A stretch of DNA of 8,698 nucleotides from NCBI GenBank assembly GCA_031257995.1, contig JAIRNN010000357.1:1-8698 (forward strand), given 5' to 3'. Numbering within the stretch: position 1 is the stretch's first letter; the number at the start of each line of letters is the position of its first letter. Origin of the DNA: Spirochaetaceae bacterium. Its GTDB lineage: Bacteria > Spirochaetota > Spirochaetia > Treponematales > Breznakiellaceae. The notes beneath the pieces are model-generated. The model was not told the origin of the DNA. It did no database searches and saw only the letters and a program-made list of their open reading frames with translations. The translations under genes were made by a program, and so were the position numbers. Of the stretch, positions 1 through 6,452 are shown in pieces.

Positions 1-3000
1 TAGGTTCCCGCCGCCCAGGGAAAGGAAAGGCTGGCGGTTGTCGCGCTGTTCGCGTTGTCCGTGAGTTTCCGCTCCGTCTGGGTAGGCACGAAGGCAAAAA
101 CGACACCGACTGCCTCGCCACCAAACGAGGTGGTAAGGTTTCCTTTCAGCGTTCGTTCCTGCGCGTTAATCCCGGCATCGGGTTTCATCTCGCGCCAGCT
201 TTCCGACCACGCCCGGCCATAGTTCTCCGTTTCCGCATTGTCCGGTGTGGGATAGACCCACTGGGCGGAAAGTCCGGTCTGGAGCGACAGAAGAGGGCCG
301 CCATGTGCCCCAAATCCCGCATTCCATGAACGGCGGAGGCGGGTGCGGTCCTGCCACGCCCGCGCGTCAAACGAGAACGGCACGGTCCGTCCCCCGGCAT
401 TCAGGGCGGCGCTGTGCTCCCAGTAGGAATCCTCCGGGTCCAGCGAAAACGCCTCCCTGACGGAAAGCGGACCGAAGCTTCTGGCTATGGAATGGCCGCC
501 GCTCCAGACCGGATCCGTGTTCGTGTCCGCGCCGTAGTTGAAATGACCGCCCAACCTTGCCTGCAAAACGGTTATTTCCGCGCGGGAACGGCTGACAAAC
601 GCGCCTTCGGTCTGGTTGTTTTCCTCCGGCGATGCCGCGCCCCGCGCCCCGCTTTCGATGTTGGTTTCAAAGCGGGGGTTTTCGATCACCGCATAATCGC
701 CGACCGAAAGAAGCGGCTTATGGTGTTCCCAAGCGAATGTCGTCCCCGCGTTTCCCCAGAAACCCGGAATACTCTCCTCAAGACATATCTCGTCAAGAGA
801 AAAAGACCCGGGTGCGCCCGTTGTATCCGTATAAAACGCGATGTAGGTAAAGGTTTCTTGCCGCCCGCCTTCATGGTAGTACACATCACCGCCCGGAACG
901 ACATTCCCGTCAACGTATATATCCCGTTTTCCCTTGCCATAGAAGACGGCGACCTTGTGCCATGCGCCGGGGGTCAGCGCGGACAAGGGAATGACCGCCC
1001 TCAGCGCGTAATCGTCAAAGCGGCCTCGTTCACCTCCGGCCTGAAAGACGAAGTTACCGGAGGGCGTATCAAGCGGCGCTTTCAGGAAGAACACAAGGCT
1101 CCGGTAGTTTTCGAGCGGGAGCCGGGGAACAAGACCGTCCGCGCCCGCTTTTTTGCCAGAACCAAGCCCTTCCCAGCTCACCCTTAACACTCGCTGGGCG
1201 GCGTTTTGGGGATGGAGCCGGTCGATCTCGGATGCGTAACGCTGCCGGAGACTGCTGTCGACCGTTTCGACGGTTGCCACCTTGTCAAACAAATCCGTGT
1301 CAAAATCGGTATCGTTTCGCGCAATGGGAGCGAATTTCACCCCCTTGATAATCAGCGGGGCAAGCAGTACCCGGCCTTCGACCACCCCTGCCGCCGTTGA
1401 TTTCCGCTGGATAACAAGGCGGAAATGAGTCGCGCCCTGCAATTTCCGCCGGTCCTCGTTGGTAAGGGACATTTCCGCTATCGCGCAGTTGTTTACCAGC
1501 CCTGCGGGAGAAGAGTAAATCTCTTTACGCACGATCAAGTCCTTGTTTTCCCCAACGGACGAGTCTTCTCCCGGCATCGGGCCGAATTCCGCCGTAACGG
1601 TGAACTGGTCCAACGTGTTAAACCCGTACAAATGAAAGGGAATCTCGATGCTGCGGGCCCCGGCGACGGCCTCCTTCATCGAACCAAGCGGAACCTGATA
1701 GCCCGCCCATGTTTTATTCCCGTCGAGTACCGCCTCGGCAGCCAGCACGTCGTTACTCAATGCTTTGTCGGCGGCGGTGTAGGGGCCGTTCATGCCGCTT
1801 TCGACGGGGTGGTCGCGGGAGATGTCGTCAAGCGTCTCTATGCCTACCGCGTTTGTCGAACGGTACTGCCGATAGACAAGATCGGCGCGGTTGCCGCGGT
1901 CAAGTCCCAGTATTGTCGACGGCGGGTTTGCCTGAAACGCGCCGCCTGTCGAGCCGTCCCCTTCGGGAAGCATCCAGGTGAGCTCGTTGCCCTCCATACC
2001 GGCAGCCCGGTAGAGACCGGTCGTGTCGTTCTCCTCGTAACCCGCGCCCAGCGTTACGGCGGTCTTGATCGTCTCTCCCTGCCAGCCCAGCCTCGCGCCT
2101 GCGCCGACTCGTCCGGCGTTGCTCTGTCCATACTCAGAGAAAGCGTCTTCCGCCGTATTCCAGCGGAGGCCAAGTCCAAGCCGCCACGAAAAAGGGCTGT
2201 CCGTTTCATGTACCAGCCCCAGCCCCGCCGCGATACTGCCAAACCGCTTTTCGGCGCTCTCCCTAAGATAGGTGATGCGAATCGTCTCGTTTGCCTGGGC
2301 CGGATTGTTCAGCGTTACCTCGCCTGTCGCGGCGTTAAAGGAAAACTCCATGTCCCGCAACCCGCCCCGGAACACGGCGATAGACCCCGGCAGCACGTCC
2401 TCTCCGATCGTGTACCCGGAGACCGCCGCAAGAGAAGTCCAGCGGATACGCAGATCCTCCGAAACGCTCGACTTGTCGCCCAGATACATCCGTTGGTACG
2501 ATACATCCGTTCCCGCAAGCGGCCACCGCTCGTCAAGAGCGCCGTTTTGTACCAACCGATACACGTCCTCTGTGCCGGACACCCCTTCATCGTCCACAAG
2601 CGCGTATCCGGCGGCGGCGGTTCCGGTCGAACTCAGCGTCACGGCGGCATCCTCCGCGTCAACCACCGGCGATTTATACCGGTTCTGTTCCTCAAACGGG
2701 GAGAAATAGCCTTTTTCGTAGAGAATCAGCGCGTCTTTCCCCATAATCATGGGTATATCCGTGATAATATAGGAAGAAACCGCAAATGTGCCGGAGGGCG
2801 CATAGTTGCCAAGATCAATGGGCGCAAACGCCGCCTTAACCTCAGCGAAAAACGCGCCGTCCTTGTCATACCCGCCCGGATAGGAGACCGCTACCCTGCC
2901 TTTCGGGGTTACGGACAGCTCAACGACACCAAGAAAAGCGCTCGCCGAGGCCTCGCTGGGCTTCGCCTCGTGCCAGCCGTCATCATCCTCCAGATAGACA

Positions 3001-3698
3001 ACGGGAATCGCGCCGATGTTAGTGTCCGGCAGACGGAAATACCGGCCCCGGAGAAAAGCGTCAAGCGCCGTGTACGTGTACTGCTGCTCGTGGCCGCCTG
3101 AAAAGACGCTCTCCTCGACAACCGCGGCATCATAGCGGACGAGGGTATGCAGCTTGACCGGGCCCGTGTTGAAACGTCCGTAAAACCCGAACGACGACCT
3201 CGTGCTGCCGCCCATATCAAGGTAGGGGAACACCGGAAAATCGAGCCCCGTATTGCCCACCCCCGCATACTCCACAAAGGCATCGTCCGCGCCCTGATAC
3301 CCGGCGCGATAGGTGTTCAAGGGGCTGTCGTCCTGAAAATTTGCCTCGACAAACCAGCGCTCCCGAATCCACAACGCCAGCGTGAGATCAACCTCTTGCT
3401 CAAACAGAAACGGACTCCCGACAGACGCGGCGCCGAGACCAAACGGCGAGTTTGTCAGCCCCCAGGTCAACGAAAGCGCCGGATTCCAGAACCCGTGAAT
3501 CTCCAGCGACACATCGGTATCGCCGATTTTAAGGCTCGTAAGCTCCGCCGGATCCTCCTCAAGAATAGCGCGGCGCGCCTCGTCAACATCGATAGACGGC
3601 GGCGTTTCCTCCGGCATTTCGGTATCGGAAGACGGCTCTTGCGCGGTAAGCGGGAACAAAAAAGACAGGGACAGCGCAAGCACAAAGATTCTTTTCAC
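1..3698 (-). CDS. Very large secreted outer-membrane protein, SprA-like with a LamG-like domain; 3' end outside window
   Basis: Read on the minus strand, the frame stays open for 1232 codons from a GTG at 3698 to the window edge, so the C-terminus is missing. GTG is chosen because it gives a clean signal peptide (MKRIFVLALSLSFLFPLTA, likely cut after A19); two in-frame TTG codons at 3716-3719 are less convincing, and no strong ribosome binding site is visible. Residues about 60-180 resemble the N-terminal module of SprA, the giant type IX secretion translocon: a strand-rich stretch, then YQGADDAFVEYAGVGNTGLD and SSFGFYGRF. Residues about 437-477 repeat a SprA-like pattern (GSIAVFRGG, then GEVTLNNP and ITYL). 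Residues about 860-978 look like a LamG/concanavalin fold (LVFFL, PGAWHKVAVFY, DIYVDGNVV, FSLDEICLEE). From about 1000 onward, alternating aromatic strands suggest an outer-membrane barrel. The reading frame and export signal are seen; SprA relationship is inferred from remembered motifs. It could instead be a lineage-specific surface protein. Confidence 0.8.
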   Translation of the reverse strand, partial: MKRIFVLALSLSFLFPLTAQEPSSDTEMPEETPPSIDVDEARRAILEEDPAELTSLKIGDTDVSLEIHGFWNPALSLTWGLTNSPFGLGAASVGSPFLFEQEVDLTLALWIRERWFVEANFQDDSPLNTYRAGYQGADDAFVEYAGVGNTGLDFPVFPYLDMGGSTRSSFGFYGRFNTGPVKLHTLVRYDAAVVEESVFSGGHEQQYTYTALDAFLRGRYFRLPDTNIGAIPVVYLEDDDGWHEAKPSEASASAFLGVVELSVTPKGRVAVSYPGGYDKDGAFFAEVKAAFAPIDLGNYAPSGTFAVSSYIITDIPMIMGKDALILYEKGYFSPFEEQNRYKSPVVDAEDAAVTLSSTGTAAAGYALVDDEGVSGTEDVYRLVQNGALDERWPLAGTDVSYQRMYLGDKSSVSEDLRIRWTSLAAVSGYTIGEDVLPGSIAVFRGGLRDMEFSFNAATGEVTLNNPAQANETIRITYLRESAEKRFGSIAAGLGLVHETDSPFSWRLGLGLRWNTAEDAFSEYGQSNAGRVGAGARLGWQGETIKTAVTLGAGYEENDTTGLYRAAGMEGNELTWMLPEGDGSTGGAFQANPPSTILGLDRGNRADLVYRQYRSTNAVGIETLDDISRDHPVESGMNGPYTAADKALSNDVLAAEAVLDGNKTWAGYQVPLGSMKEAVAGARSIEIPFHLYGFNTLDQFTVTAEFGPMPGEDSSVGENKDLIVRKEIYSSPAGLVNNCAIAEMSLTNEDRRKLQGATHFRLVIQRKSTAAGVVEGRVLLAPLIIKGVKFAPIARNDTDFDTDLFDKVATVETVDSSLRQRYASEIDRLHPQNAAQRVLRVSWEGLGSGKKAGADGLVPRLPLENYRSLVFFLKAPLDTPSGNFVFQAGGERGRFDDYALRAVIPLSALTPGAWHKVAVFYGKGKRDIYVDGNVVPGGDVYYHEGGRQETFTYIAFYTDTTGAPGSFSLDEICLEESIPGFWGNAGTTFAWEHHKPLLSVGDYAVIENPRFETNIESGARGAASPEENNQTEGAFVSRSRAEITVLQARLGGHFNYGADTNTDPVWSGGHSIARSFGPLSVREAFSLDPEDSYWEHSAALNAGGRTVPFSFDARAWQDRTRLRRSWNAGFGAHGGPLLSLQTGLSAQWVYPTPDNAETENYGRAWSESWREMKPDAGINAQERTLKGNLTTSFGGEAVGVVFAFVPTQTERKLTDNANSATTASLSFPWAAGT

Positions 3699-3719
3699 GA
3701 TACATAAAGTCCACAACAA

Positions 3720-3748
3720 AGTATATCAGGAAAAGGTCGAAAAATCCA
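3720..3748 (-). promoter_or_regulatory. Possible promoter of the large outer-membrane protein gene
   Basis: On the minus strand a TATACT box (3725-3720) matches five of six bases of the sigma-70 -10 consensus. The -35 position 17 bp upstream holds TGGATT (3748-3743), a poor match. Initiation would fall near 3713, leaving a leader of roughly 15 nt before the GTG start at 3698. Only the -10 box is persuasive. Confidence 0.25.
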
Positions 3749-3774
3749 CTCTTGCGGACACGGAATCACGGTCT

Positions 3775-3902
3775 ACCACAGATAAACACAGATGAAGCAG
3801 ATACACGCAGATTTTTCACACCGAATACCGCTTAATCCGCGCTAATCTGCGTACCTTTTTATTGAAATCTGTGTTAATCTGTGTAATTTGCGGTTTTCTG
3901 TG
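3775..3902. repeat. Intergenic inverted array of CAGAT-type repeats
   Basis: The left arm holds four CAGAT cores starting at 3779, 3789, 3798 and 3808, spaced 10, 9 and 10 bp. The right arm holds the reverse form ATCTG starting at 3845, 3867 and 3877, the last two 10 bp apart. The best-matched parts of the arms are ACAGATAAACACAGAT on the left and ATCTGTGTTAATCTGTG on the right, so the whole can fold back on itself; an extra pair (TAATCCGCGCTAATCTGCG) lies near the centre. There is no coding capacity. I recall similar CACAGATTAACACAGAT sequences from intergenic DNA of many unrelated bacteria, but no family name can be assigned from here. Its right edge abuts the stop that ends the mazF remnant. 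Confidence 0.75.
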
Positions 3903-3903
3903 A

Positions 3904-3966
3904 TTAAGGCCGTGGCTTTAGCCATACAATGTCGCCCCTATCCGGCGCGTATTTGTCGTTTACCAT
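3904..3966 (-). pseudogene. mazF: mazF toxin remnant, only the first 20 codons
   Basis: MazF is the endoribonuclease toxin of MazEF modules and is normally about 110 residues. Here an ATG at 3966 overlaps the last 7 nt of mazE (ATGGTAA), the usual coupling for this operon. It opens with VNDKYAPDRGDIVWL, which matches the conserved MazF start (compare VPDMGDLIWVDFDP in the E. coli protein). After KPRP the frame meets TAA at 3906-3904, next to the CAGAT repeat array. Everything after the first beta strand is gone, including the GxRPAVVLS-type segment and the core of the RNA-binding and catalytic fold, so no toxin can be made. KPRP departs from the expected xFxP, so the last few codons may already be altered or belong to the inserted DNA. 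Too short to be found by ordinary gene calling. Confidence 0.8.
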
Positions 3967-4196
3967 ACTTCTTTTCCTACCGGTCCGTTTGTTTCCACTT
4001 CGCCATGAATATTCTTTTTATTTATTCCATGTAACAGCTTCGATAATTTATTTTTCGCTTTTGGTTTGACAATTATTTCATTGCCCTTGTCCTCAATGTC
4101 CACAAAAGAGCCGTCCTTTAAGGACAAATCTCTGACAATGAGATCGGGAATCCTTACCCCTAGACTATTACCCCGTTTTTTAACAATCGCTTCCAT
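3960..4196 (-). CDS. mazE: MazE-type antitoxin, AbrB/SpoVT fold, now without its toxin
   Basis: A complete 78-residue antitoxin. Antitoxins of this family dimerise through an N-terminal swapped-hairpin AbrB domain, bind their own promoter, and neutralise MazF with an acidic C-terminal tail. The N-terminus MEAIVKKRGNSLGVRIP matches the conserved start (KRWGNSPAVRIP in E. coli MazE), followed by a DGSFVDIEDKGNEIIVKP segment that completes the AbrB domain. The tail carries NIHGEVETNGPVGKEVW, equivalent to the E. coli toxin-binding tail that ends KEVW, so both halves are intact. It lies about 105 nt downstream of prfA in the same direction; co-transcription is possible because no clear terminator separates them. 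The start has only a weak purine stretch upstream (GATGAG). A TATAAT at 4203-4198 lies too close to the ATG to serve this start. With its toxin truncated, it may act only as a DNA-binding protein, or protect against a related MazF elsewhere. Confidence 0.92.
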   Translation of the reverse strand: MEAIVKKRGNSLGVRIPDLIVRDLSLKDGSFVDIEDKGNEIIVKPKAKNKLSKLLHGINKKNIHGEVETNGPVGKEVW

Positions 4197-4301
4197 AATT
4201 ATACGCTCATCAACTAATTTTTCGATTCACGGTTAATTCATCCTATTTGTCATCAGACCGGTTCCCCGTGATTGCGCTTCAGTGTTCCCCGAAAAGGCCG
4301 T

Positions 4302-5375
4302 TTAACCGGATGCCGTTTGGCGGAGCAGGTCTTCCCGTGCCGACAGCTTCAGCGCGTCAAAGAGTTCGCCCACCTCGCCTTCCATCACATGGTCGAGTGA
4401 GTACAACGTCAGGTTGATGCGGTGGTCGGTGAGGCGGTTCTGCGGGAAATTGTAGGTGCGGATACGCTCGGAACGGTCGCCTGACCCCACCTGACTCTTT
4501 CGCGCCTCGCTCCGTTCGGCGGCGGCCCGCGCTTCCTCAGCCTCGAAAAGCCGCGCCCTGAGAATACGCATCGCCTTGGCGCGGTTCTTGATCTGGCTCT
4601 TCTCATCCTGACAATGTACGCTTATCCCCGTGGAAAGGTGGGTTATGCGGACGGCGGAATCCGTCGTGTTAACGCACTGGCCGCCCGGCCCTCCCGCACG
4701 CATCACGTCGATACGCAGGTCTTCCGGCTTAATGTCGATCTCGGTCTCGTCCGCCTCAGGCAGCACCGCCACCGTTACCGCCGACGTGTGAATCCGCCCC
4801 GAAGCCTCGGTCGCCGGAACGCGCTGTACCCGGTGAACGCCGCTCTCATAGCGGAGATTTTCGTAGACATTGTCCCCCGTGATAGAGAAGACGATCTCCT
4901 TGAACCCGCCCAACTCCGTCTCGTTGAGGCTCATGATCTCAAACTTCCAGCCCCGCGTCTCGGCAAAACGGGCATACATCCGATACAAGTCCGACGCGAA
5001 AAGCGCCGCCTCCTCACCGCCCGTCCCCGCCCGAATCTCCATGATGATGTTTTTCTCGTCCAGCGGGTCGCGCGGAATGAGCAAACCTTTCAACTTCTCC
5101 TCGGCGGCGGCCTTTTTTGCCTCGATATCCTCAATCTCAGCCTTGGCCAGTTCCTTCATCTCCGCATCCGCCTCACCCTGGAAAAGCAGCTTCGCGTCTG
5201 CCAGTTCCCCCCGCAACTTTTCAAGCCCCTCGTGCAAAGCGGCAACTTCCGCAAGGCGGGCGTATTCCTTCATCGTCTCGCGATATCTTTTCTGATCGCC
5301 CGCCAGATCCGGATCCTGTATCAAAACGGCAAGTCCGGCGTACCGGTCAAGCATTGATTTCAGCCTTTCGTTCAT
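4302..5375 (-). CDS. prfA: Peptide chain release factor 1
   Basis: A complete 357-residue class I release factor, which reads UAA and UAG in the ribosomal A site and triggers hydrolysis of peptidyl-tRNA. Residues 1-100 form the helical domain 1. Residues 114-122 hold the conserved RAGTGGEEA segment. The codon-recognition tripeptide of RF1, PAT, is at 187-189 within RVPATEASGRIHTSA; this separates it from RF2, which carries SPF. The catalytic GGQ loop is at 231-233 (GGPGGQCVNTTDSAVRITH), with Q233 the residue methylated in other bacteria. The tail from about 290 has the family's RSERIRTYNFPQNRLTDHRI signature. Length is normal. The start has a GGGAG only one base upstream, too near for a normal Shine-Dalgarno, and may be read leaderless or by coupling to a mini-ORF. 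The methyltransferase gene prmC, often next to prfA, is not downstream; mazE is there instead. Confidence 0.98.
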   Translation of the reverse strand: MNERLKSMLDRYAGLAVLIQDPDLAGDQKRYRETMKEYARLAEVAALHEGLEKLRGELADAKLLFQGEADAEMKELAKAEIEDIEAKKAAAEEKLKGLLIPRDPLDEKNIIMEIRAGTGGEEAALFASDLYRMYARFAETRGWKFEIMSLNETELGGFKEIVFSITGDNVYENLRYESGVHRVQRVPATEASGRIHTSAVTVAVLPEADETEIDIKPEDLRIDVMRAGGPGGQCVNTTDSAVRITHLSTGISVHCQDEKSQIKNRAKAMRILRARLFEAEEARAAAERSEARKSQVGSGDRSERIRTYNFPQNRLTDHRINLTLYSLDHVMEGEVGELFDALKLSAREDLLRQTASG

Positions 5376-5386
5376 ACTCCCATCAT
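5372..5386 (-). other. Possible four-codon leader ORF overlapping the prfA start
   Basis: Just upstream of prfA, ATG ATG GGA GTA TGA (5386-5372) forms a tiny frame whose UGA stop overlaps the prfA start codon as ATGA. A purine run (GGGGGAAA) lies at a plausible ribosome-binding distance before it. If translated, it would couple termination at UGA, which RF2 reads, to RF1 synthesis. This depends on a short sequence that could be chance. Confidence 0.2.
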
Positions 5387-5410
5387 ACCAGCGTTTCCCC
5401 CGTTTGCAAA
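5382..5410 (-). promoter_or_regulatory. Possible prfA promoter overlapping a 10-bp palindrome
   Basis: On the minus strand TTTGCA (5410-5405) and TATGAT (5387-5382) are separated by 17 bp, a standard sigma-70 layout with a good -10 and a moderate -35. The -10 ends six bases before the prfA ATG, so transcription would begin at or very near that ATG. The -35 lies inside a perfect palindrome, GTTTGCAAAC (5402-5411), which could be an operator or chance. Confidence 0.3.
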
Positions 5411-5499
5411 CCAGGCAGTCAAACAGATAAAAACAAGAGGAGGGGAACGCCCAATGCCGCGCTCTCCTCCTTCGTTACAAGTTTATCGTTACGAGGTAC

Positions 5500-5522
5500 A
5501 AAAAAAGGGGATGCCTCCCCCT
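5500..5522 (-). terminator. Probable rho-independent terminator downstream of the beta-helix gene
   Basis: On the minus strand, AGGGG and CCCCT can pair across a short loop and are followed at once by a run of seven T. It lies about 100 nt past the stop of the beta-helix gene and before prfA, where a terminator is expected. The stem is only about five base pairs, all strong pairs but one. Confidence 0.5.
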
Positions 5523-5524
5523 CA

Positions 5525-5569
5525 CCCCTACGGGGAATTGAAAGGGAAGGAGATATCCCCCTACGGGGG
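5525..5569. repeat. Pair of related small hairpins with a CCCGTAGGG core
   Basis: Two perfect inverted repeats, CCCCTACGGGG (5525-5535) and CCCCCTACGGGGG (5557-5569), are followed by GAATTGAAA and GAATGGAAA, so they are also imperfect direct repeats about 32 bp apart. Read on the minus strand the core is CCCGTAGGG, the same core that sits in the hairpin at 6380-6396. Non-coding; function unknown. Confidence 0.6.
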
Positions 5570-5613
5570 AATGGAAAATGACAGGGGCCACCAACCCTCA
5601 ATCATTTTCCATT
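5570..5613. repeat. 12-bp perfect inverted repeat
   Basis: AATGGAAAATGA (5570-5581) and TCATTTTCCATT (5602-5613) are exact reverse complements around a 20-nt loop. The repeat begins about 10 nt beyond the stop of the beta-helix gene. It has no T run in the terminator position, so it may protect transcript ends or be part of a repeat family. With the two hairpins beside it, most of the 5500-5615 spacer is self-complementary. Confidence 0.6.
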
Positions 5614-5621
5614 TTCAATCA

Positions 5622-6317
5622 TCAATCCTGCTCCCAGTTATCCTGAACGCCGCCGGGATAGCCTAAATCAACGCCCGCCCCTGCCGTGGCGTTACGTTTT
5701 GTGGCGGGGTCTGAACTGATATAGACCGCGCCGCCGTTCGGGGCGGTGTTGGCGTTTGCGCCCCCATTCGACCCGTAAATCGTGCCGCTGCCGGTCTTGG
5801 AGAAGGCGCTCATGGCATCCACATACACGCCGCCGCCTGAGTCGTTGGCCTGATTGCCGCTTATGGTACCGCCGCTCATCGTGAACGTGCCGGTAAGGAC
5901 CTCGTCGAAGAAGTCGGCGCCGTCCATAAACACACCGCCGCCTATGGTGGCGGCATTGCCGCGTATGGTACCGCCGGTCATGGTGAGTGTGCTGTTTCCT
6001 CCCCCTACAACGCCGCCGCCGTAGTAAGCCCGATTGCCGCTTATCTCCCCGTCGTGCATGGTGAAGGCGCCGCCGTTGTCCACGGACACGCCGCCGCCGC
6101 TGCCGCCGGGGATGGTGTTGTTCGTGATGGCGGCGCCGGTTTCAAGAACGAGATGCCCGCCGCTTGCCACCACGATAAGGGAGGCGGTGTTGCCGACTAA
6201 CCCCATAAAGGTGATGTTCCGCAAAGTTAAGGTAACGCCGTCTCCCACAGTTATGAGGGGATAGCCGTTCGGCAACCCGCTCAATCGTACCGTTCTCCCC
6301 CCGCCGTAGAGTACCAC
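5622..6317 (-). CDS. Beta-helix repeat surface protein, 5' truncated
   Basis: 231 residues if a GTG at 6317 is used. The same frame runs upstream to a TAA at 6356-6354 without a better start, and there is no signal peptide or ribosome binding site. The protein begins in mid-domain (RTVRLSGLPNGYPLITVGDG, then VTLTLRNITF), which in complete relatives is preceded by an exported N-terminal part. Residues about 82-165 hold three repeats of about 30-40 residues with the pattern FTMxxGxISGNxAxxGGGV (GAFTMHDGEISGN, STLTMTGGTIRGN, GTFTMSGGTISGN), typical of right-handed parallel beta-helix proteins related to chlamydial Pmp repeats. The C-terminus (GGAVYIS, then NWEQD) looks natural. Complete members are large surface or secreted proteins; adhesion is only a guess. 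The upstream break lies in the end of the 6350-6516 element, so this is probably a pseudogene fragment, though a short product cannot be excluded. Confidence 0.7.
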   Translation of the reverse strand: MVLYGGGRTVRLSGLPNGYPLITVGDGVTLTLRNITFMGLVGNTASLIVVASGGHLVLETGAAITNNTIPGGSGGGVSVDNGGAFTMHDGEISGNRAYYGGGVVGGGNSTLTMTGGTIRGNAATIGGGVFMDGADFFDEVLTGTFTMSGGTISGNQANDSGGGVYVDAMSAFSKTGSGTIYGSNGGANANTAPNGGAVYISSDPATKRNATAGAGVDLGYPGGVQDNWEQD

Positions 6318-6361
6318 GTTGGCGGGGCTCGTGTCGTCCTCCGTTCCGGCTGTTTACGACG

Positions 6362-6408
6362 TTTGGGCGGCACTATAAAGAAACCCGTAGGGTTTCGTGC
6401 CGCCCAAA
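6362..6408. repeat. Strong two-stage hairpin
   Basis: Outer arms TTTGGGCGGCAC (6362-6373) and GTGCCGCCCAAA (6397-6408) are perfect 12-bp complements. Inner arms GAAACCC (6380-6386) and GGGTTTC (6390-6396) are perfect complements around GTA. A 6-nt bulge, TATAAA (6374-6379), lies on one side only. The total of 19 pairs in 47 nt makes it the most stable fold I can see in the window. It lies downstream of the methyltransferase gene and could also stop its transcript, although no T run follows. Confidence 0.9.
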
Positions 6409-6435
6409 TGTGTCTGGAGTGAGCGTGGGAATGTT

Positions 6436-6452
6436 CGCCAACGAAGTTGGCG
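6436..6452. repeat. Short perfect hairpin
   Basis: CGCCAAC (6436-6442) and GTTGGCG (6446-6452) pair perfectly around GAA. The outer flanks TGTTCGC and GCGAACG (about 6432 and 6472) are near-complements, so a larger cruciform around this hairpin is possible. Confidence 0.75.

Noticed and set aside
1425..3101. 558-residue open frame on the plus strand, with companions at 414-1187 and 3147-3707
   Set aside because: These lie codon-in-phase opposite the giant minus-strand gene. Absence of stops is explained by its GC-rich codon use. The translations are rich in Arg and Pro with no recognisable domain and no credible start signals.
3775..3902. CRISPR-like array
   Set aside because: The repeated core is only about 5-10 bp with 9-10 bp spacing, and the two sets point in opposite directions. 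CRISPR repeats are longer, in one direction and separated by unique spacers.
4198..4203. TATAAT as a promoter for mazE
   Set aside because: It ends one base before the mazE start codon, so a transcript from it would lack the start. No partner -35 box lies at the right distance.
4229..4301. Terminator between prfA and mazE
   Set aside because: GGGGAAC occurs twice on the minus strand but as a direct, not inverted, repeat, and no stem followed by a T run is present.
4614..5357. 247-residue open frame on the plus strand
   Set aside because: It is antisense to prfA, which is certain from its PAT and GGQ motifs, and its translation shows no family resemblance.
5419..5666. Small open frames in both directions in the spacer between prfA and the beta-helix gene
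   Set aside because: They consist of hairpin and terminator sequence, have no ribosome binding sites, and their translations are low-complexity Pro, Ser and Arg stretches.
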